Source: Forficula auricularia (Eukaryota; Arthropoda; Insecta; Dermaptera; Forficulidae). From it: a DNA stretch of 64,000 nucleotides. Of the stretch, positions 59,139-64,000 are shown piece by piece. A program made the translations under genes and the position numbers. The number at the start of each line of letters is the position of its first letter. The stretch's first letter is position 1. Where the stretch lies: positions 620,001-684,000 of the forward strand of contig JALMQS010000890.1 in the NCBI GenBank assembly GCA_024734495.1, written 5' to 3'. The notes beneath the pieces were generated by a model, which worked only from the letters and a program-made list of their open reading frames with translations, made no database searches and was not told where the DNA came from.

Positions 59139-59394
59139 TTTATACCAGCTTCTGAGATACGGAGTCAATTAAAAGTAAGAAATGTAGCAGTAAGTTTAAG
59201 AACAGTTAGAAGAAGGCTGGCAGAAAGAAATTGAAAGCTTTCAAGCCTCTTGAAGCCCCACAACTTCTCCCTCAAGACAGAAGAGAGCGGCTTCGTTTCG
59301 CTCGCGAACATGCCGATTGGACAATGGAGTAATGTTCTCTTCTCGGATGAAACCAGAATATCATTAATTGGTACAGATGGTCGTCACGGAGTCT

Positions 59395-59801
59395 ATCGGT
59401 ACCGCGACATTTCAGCCCCCGACAAAATATACAAAGGACAAAATATCCCCCGGCATAATATCTTCTGACAAAATATTCCCCAGTATAAGGGAGAATACAA
59501 AAGAGACACCCTGCCCGACGATTGGCTGTTCGGTTTTCAATGTGTGTTTGATTAGGAAAAAATGGGAGCCCGAAACACACCCCGCCCGGACTAAACTTTC
59601 GGAGGCGTCAGCCAAACGAATCGTCTAAAAACCAGCCCGAAAAGGAGCTATACGAACCCAACCGAGCCGAACTGAATATATATTAACCGAATCGGAGTCG
59701 ATTTGCATTACTCATAAGATTCACGCGGGGAAGGGTTATTTTGTCATGAGATATTTTGTCTGAAGGATATTTTGTCGGGGGATGAAATGTCGCGGAATCG
59801 A
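59395..59801. mobile_element. MITE with GACAAAATAT subterminal repeats
   Basis: Ends GTACCGCGACATTTCAGCCC and GGGGGATGAAATGTCGCGG, flanked by GAGTCTATCG on both sides (59390, 59802). The consensus GACAAAATATCCCC repeats several times at each end, as in transposase-binding arrays. Mutator-like origin possible from the 9-10 bp duplication. Confidence 0.72.
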
Positions 59802-60213
59802 GTCTATCGACGTTCGAACGAAAGGTTTTCACCATGTGGAAACGTTTGGTTTTCAAGGTGGATCCATTATGCTCTGGGGTGGCATTTCTTATGAAGCGCG
59901 CATGGACTTAGTGATTTTAGAAAGACTATCCCTGAACTGAATGATGCGGTTTTGGAGTGGAATAACATACCACAAGCCTATTTCAAAAACATTATCCAGA
60001 GTATTCCCAATCGCTTAAAGGAAGTCATTAAAGAAAGAGGAGGCAACACATGTTGTTAAAATTCAATAAATAAGTTTGAAAAAATAAGTGCTGATGTAAA
60101 AAATGACTTTCATGTAAAAATGACATTTTTTTAATTTCATATTTTTTTTAAATAAAAATAAATATTCTTGCTTAAATTATGATTTTTTAATCTTTTATGA
60201 TCCTAGAAATTGA

Positions 60214-60577
60214 ATCTATATATATATATATATATAAAATTAAGGTTTTGTCTGTACATTGTTCCAAATCACGCCAAATTTTGGTTGCACACGTTTCAAG
60301 CAAAGTTATGAGCGAAAACACCCTCTACAAAATTCCTGTATGTCTGTCTGTCTGTTTCAGTGGTTTGCGCGAAAAGTGGTGGGGTCCGGGGGACGGTGGG
60401 GGTGGGGTGTTCAGGTGAGGGTCCAGAGGCGTAGTGGGGCGGTGCGGGGGCTGGGGTGTGTGGTGGTGGGGTGTGGACGGTGGTTGTGCATGGGTGCGGG
60501 GGGGGGGGGGGGGGGGTTCGGGGGGCATGCCCCTGGCTAGCAAGGGGGCCGCCGAAGGCGGGCCTTGCAGCTAGTGT
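60214..60577 (+). mobile_element. Helitron-like element
   Basis: Starts TC followed by TATATATATA...AAAATTAAGG and ends with GGCCGCCGAAGGCGGGCC (hairpin) CTTGCAGCTAGT, the usual hairpin-then-CTAGT end of insect Helitron-like elements. No target duplication is seen, as expected. GC-rich body with poly-G at 60499-60515. Confidence 0.65.
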
Positions 60578-60954
60578 AATAAATAAATTAAGTGAACATT
60601 TGTTTAATTGTAAAATATTTCATAAAACTTAGGTGGGCGGTTAATTGTGCCGCTGAGTGTATTTGTAAGTGATTTAATAAATATATTAAACTGTATGCAT
60701 AATGTAGTTTATTTCAAAAAGTTTTAATGAACTATTCAAACACTAAATCTTCAATTAATTTGAAATTCCTAGTGACAAAAAATGTGGGGAGATTCCAGAA
60801 AATTAAAATTATAAAACCTCCAAAGCCAGAAAAAAAAATCAATTTATATTCTATTTAATTTTAATATACAGAGTGGTAATATGACCTTATTTCTTTTGAA
60901 TCTCCAATTAATTTCATGTATTCACTAGATATATTTATGAATTTATACTTATAG

Positions 60955-62208
60955 TAAACGAGCTGATCCAGGCGTGCCTTCGGCACGCCCTCTACAGCTC
61001 GGCCCTCCGGGCAGGTGGCCCTGGCTGGCGGTATCTCGGAATGTGATTATTAGGTCTGTAATATATACCTATTTGTAATATCCCCCCCCCCCCCCCCCCA
61101 CGCACTCATTTTGGCTATTGATTTTTACACCATACATTTTATATAATCTTAAAAACTAACATTACAAAATTTGATCTATATCGGAGAGAGTATTAATTTT
61201 TTGCCCCCACTCACATTTTGGGAGGTTGATATTATTTTTTAGATATTTGCAAATAAATAACTCTCAGTTTTCTAAAGAGTAAATGTAGAAAAAAGCTAAA
61301 AATTTCTATATTTAGCCACCCCCTCCCCTTTCGCCCCCATACAGTCAATTTTGTTAGTTGATTTTTATAGGAATAGTTTCTTAAAGTAATAAAGAATAAC
61401 TCTACAAAATTTGATCAAGATCGGGGAGTTTTAATTTTTGCCCCCACTCACATTTTGGATAGTTGAAGGTGGAGGCGGTTTACAAAAAATTTTGAAATTA
61501 TTTTTTAGATATTTGAAAATAAATAATCCACAGTTTTCTAAAGAGTAAATGTACTAAAAAGCTAAAAATTTCTATAATTTGTCCCCCCCCCCCCCCCACG
61601 CCCTTCGCCCCCATACAGTCAATTTTGATAGTTGATTTTTACAGGAATAGTTTCTTAAAGTAATAAAGAATAACTCTACAAAATTTGATCAAGATAGGAG
61701 AGAGTTTTAATTTTTGCCCCCCACTCACATTTTGGATAGTTGGGAGTCGAATTTCAAAAAATCCTGAAATTACTTTTTAGATATTTGTATTTAGAATTTT
61801 ATTAAGTAAAAATCAAGTAGATATCTTATCGTTCTTAATTGAAAATGCATAATTAGTGTAAACACATTGCAAAGATATTTTGCCCTTTTGACCCCTTTAG
61901 GGGTCGAATTTCAAAAATCCTGAAATTACTTTTTAGATATTTTAATTTAGTATTTTTATAAGTAAAAATCAAGTAGATATTTTATCGTCCTTAAGAGATA
62001 TCGCATAATCAGTGAAAACACACTTTGCCCCCTTTGACCCCCTTAGGGGTCGAATTTCAAAAAATCCTTTCTTAGTGAGCCCCTATGTCATAGATGTAAT
62101 ATCCTCTCCAAATTTCATGTTTCTATGTCCAGTGGTTCTGGCTGTTTTGATGATGAGTGAGTGAGTGAGTGTATCGGGCAAAGAATTTTATATATATAGA
62201 TGTAGACC
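60955..62208 (-). mobile_element. Helitron-like element adjoining a Ubr3 exon
   Basis: On the minus strand it begins TCTATATATATAAAATTCTT (62203 leftward), then 'catgaaatttggagaggata', and contains several tandem ~330-bp units ('ttttgccccca', 'aaatttgatcaagatcgggga' at 61190, 61420, 61700) with C runs at 61081 and 61586. Near the far end is a hairpin GGCGTGCC TTC GGCACGCC at 60973. Confidence 0.55.
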
Positions 62209-62236
62209 AAACTAAGATGAGAATCTTCAATTTTAC

Positions 62237-62465
62237 CGTGTAATGCGCATTCCATTATTATCTTGCTCATCATATTTCTGAGGGAGATGACCATAACATG
62301 AAGTAGATTATATTCTTGGGCCATTCGATAAGCAAGTGCTTCGTTGCTAAATAACTGAACGGAAACATGGACAACTCGATTACTAAGAGTGTCAGGATCA
62401 CGGCACCTTTCTAACATCATAGCTATGCGAGAATAATGAAGTACAAAGGCTTGAGTAAGAGCTTC
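62237..62465 (-). CDS. Ubr3: Ubr3 exon (first in window)
   Basis: Reads EALTQAFVLHYSRIAMMLER and onward to ...MECALH. The acceptor is ttttag|GAAGC (phase 0) and the donor CACG|GTAAAA (phase 1). It contains the 'RDPDTLSNRVVHVSVQLFSN' helical block of UBR3. Upstream exons, including the UBR box, lie beyond the window. The last ten bases of this exon (GCATTACACG) recur exactly just before the next exon; see findings. Confidence 0.88.
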
Positions 62466-62585
62466 CTAAAACAGAAAAAATTACCAAGTGTAAGTATATT
62501 TATAAGCATAAATCAAAGATTACCTCTTTTGCTTAATGTAAATAAATAATAAAGAAAGTATAGAAATATTTTATTTAAATATTAA

Positions 62586-63264
62586 GGTAGTTGTTTCGCG
62601 ACAATACTAGCAAAAAGTTAATGCTAGAGTATATAGAACAGACAATAAGGATTTATAGTTCATAAGCCTAAAACTTTTTGCTGTTTGTGTACCAATTCTA
62701 GCCAATCCCCTGCTCGTTTGACAAATCTGGCACCATTGTAAGAGATTGAATGTTTTTATATTAAAATGACAGATAAAATACATTTTAAAATTCTATAAAA
62801 ATCGTTTTGGTATTTTTTAACAAATGTAATCAACGCCTACGAAAATTATAATTTTGATCTTTCGCTGGTTAAATAAATGCGCTGTTGGCAAATTGTTTTT
62901 AGTCTAAATTTTTTTTTATACATTTTTCATTATTTATTCCTTATTATCTCAGAAACTGTGTTGTAACTATGAATCAAAATTATCTTAAAATATGTATTGG
63001 TTATTGTTTAATGTTGGTTTAGTTATTTATAAAAATGGTAAGAAGGGTTTCTTAATTATAATTAAATATGTCTGTAAATTTTCCGATATCCCGTATAGTG
63101 CAATGTTAAAGAGTCTGAAAAACTCGATTTTTAAAATTTAATATCTCCGGAACTGTATTGTTCATAAATTTCGTTTTGCCACAATCGATGCAGAAGTATT
63201 TAAATAATAATTTGTCTAAATTTCAAAAAAATCCTAAGAAAACGCATTTGTCGGAACAACTACC
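62586..63264. mobile_element. TTAA-flanked element, subfamily A, copy 3
   Basis: TTAA | GGTAGTTGTTTCGCGACAAT ... CGGAACAACTACC | TTAA. Collinear with 6557-7765 without the LINE. Confidence 0.78.
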
Positions 63265-63274
63265 TTAAATGAAG

Positions 63275-63758
63275 GTGGCTTATTTTTCAGCAGTTTTTTA
63301 AATTTTAAATGGTGTTTTTTTTTTATAAATTTATGCTAATATTTCGGAAATTTTGTGACAAATATTCCTTCTTCAGTGGACCTGTTTTTTTGTGAAAATA
63401 CAATAACAGATTTTTAGATATGGTTAGATATTAAATTAAATTAAATAACTTTTTTACATATATGTATTACATGTTGAGATGTTTGTTTTAAATTACCTCA
63501 CCCAAAAAAATCACAGAACTTGTTTTTAAAGAAACGTGTATAATTCAGAGAAATATAGACAAGGTTGTAAATTTTAAAGTGGACCCCAGCCACTTAATGG
63601 GCGAATATAAAATCTTGTTAAATAGATAAATAAAAAATGTCTTAATTGAACTTTAACCTGCTTTTAGTGGGGTTGAGCTTTTTTGAGTGAGTTTCGAGAA
63701 TGGAGGAAATTTTTACCAACTTTATAATTGATTTTTTGCTTTCAGTCAACAACCTCCT
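63275..63758. other. AT-rich spacer with degenerate hairpin module
   Basis: Contains 'atttcggaa...ccttcttcagtgg' at 63342-63382, a degenerate, minus-strand version of the CTGAAGAAGG/CCGAAA module. Otherwise no recognisable feature. Confidence 0.35.
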
Positions 63759-63762
63759 TTAA

Positions 63763-64000
63763 GGTAGTTGTTCCCCCAAATGGGTTTTCTTAGGATTTTA
63801 GTTCCGGAGATATCATATTTCAAAAATAGAGTTTTTCAGACTCTTATACATTGCACTATACAGGATATGGGAAAATTTACATACATATTTAATTATAATT
63901 AAGAAACTCTTCTTATCAAAAAACAATTTGTCAAGAGCGCATTTATTTAACCAGCAAAAGATGTATAAAGCGCGAATGGGCTAGATTTTTTCAAAATTAT
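63763..64000. mobile_element. TTAA-flanked element, subfamily A, copy 4 (runs off window)
   Basis: TTAA | GGTAGTTGTTCCCCCAAATG matches, inverted, the right end of copies 1-3 and continues to 'ctatacaggatatggga'. The other terminus lies beyond position 64000. Confidence 0.7.

Larger units (their letters stand above)
58335..60056 (+). pseudogene. Tc1-like transposase pseudogene, interrupted twice
   Basis: The N-terminal part (VPRTTVRDAFREFREINSYT, SRPRTARGDRFM) is at 58366-58500. The DDE core resumes at 59140 (EIRSQLKVRNVAVSLRTVRR, FAREHADWTMEQWSNVLFSD with catalytic D in 'FSDET') and after a MITE at 59805 (GGSIMLWGGISYEARMDL). The C-terminus is at 59940-60056. Split by a hAT and a MITE, with in-frame stops; inactive. 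Confidence 0.85.
57532..60659 (+). mobile_element. Tc1/mariner element carrying four nested insertions
   Basis: TA | CACTCAGCAGCACAATTAAC ... GTTAATTGTGCCGCTGAGTG | TA. The long inverted repeats continue to 'aaacaaatgttcac' (58078 and 60590). Nested inside are a foldback element (57585-58062), a hAT (58499-59138), a 9/10-bp-TSD MITE (about 59395-59801) and a Helitron-like element (60214-60577). Confidence 0.8.
1579..62465 (-). other. Ubr3: Ubr3 gene body (partial, 13 exons), E3 ubiquitin ligase
   Basis: UBR3 is a large N-recognin-family E3 ubiquitin ligase of the cytoplasm. Thirteen minus-strand exons can be joined, and most junctions are GT-AG and frame-consistent. They give about 2.7 kb of coding sequence, roughly the middle half of a ~2000-residue protein. 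Identity rests on recalled UBR3 family blocks: FHLPLHRYLAVL, a 'NGLQMRGQAM...NFCNSMVD' block, 'SGNMQQG', '[10 protein letters not shown]', and a basic/acidic helix ending in QQKQFLERALN that in this family precedes the RING region. UBR1/2 have different sequences at these blocks (for example the IHLP block). The N-terminal UBR zinc finger and the C-terminal RING are outside the window. Introns are inflated by transposons, and one of 33 kb hosts another gene on the opposite strand. Confidence 0.9.

Overview
The window looks like AT-rich, repeat-laden nuclear DNA of an arthropod, most likely an insect. There are no operons or bacterial signals. Two spliced genes can be rebuilt from splice sites and reading frame, and most of the remaining DNA is nested transposable elements.

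Gene 1, minus strand, runs through the whole window. Thirteen exons (right to left: 62237-62465, 56523-56702, 51194-51420, 47420-47575, 14269-14450, 14053-14192, 11659-11801, 11412-11578, 8084-8330, 6183-6339, 4207-4449, 3717-4137, 1579-1781) encode about 900 residues of the middle and C-terminal-middle part of Ubr3, a UBR-family E3 ubiquitin ligase. The UBR box lies beyond the right edge and the RING/C-terminal part beyond the left edge.

Gene 2, plus strand, sits inside the 33-kb Ubr3 intron (14451-47419). It encodes a secreted, cysteine-containing protein that I recognise as the insect DUF4803 family. A 654-residue product is assembled from eight exons (30309-42686). Upstream (20067-26867) lies a second, three-exon N-terminal module with its own signal peptide and the same architecture, also ending in phase 0. 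It is either an alternative first-exon set or a partial tandem duplicate.

Mobile DNA: a family of TTAA-flanked elements (seven copies, two subfamilies, plus one unrelated), six PIF/Harbinger-like MITEs with TWA target duplications, at least six hAT-type elements with 8-bp target duplications, a P-like element with a THAP exon, three Helitron-like elements, several 5'-truncated LINEs, 9-bp-TSD MITEs, and a Tc1/mariner element carrying four further insertions (57532-60659). A large group of foldback elements shares a hairpin module of the form CTGATGA-hairpin-CGAAA, resembling the hammerhead ribozyme core and reminiscent of Penelope-like terminal repeats.

The points most worth following up are the two alternative DUF4803 N-termini, three coding introns whose ends break the GT-AG rule or the frame (each flanked by a short direct repeat), and the recurring hammerhead-like hairpins. 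All calls come from reading the sequence; no database or expression data were used.
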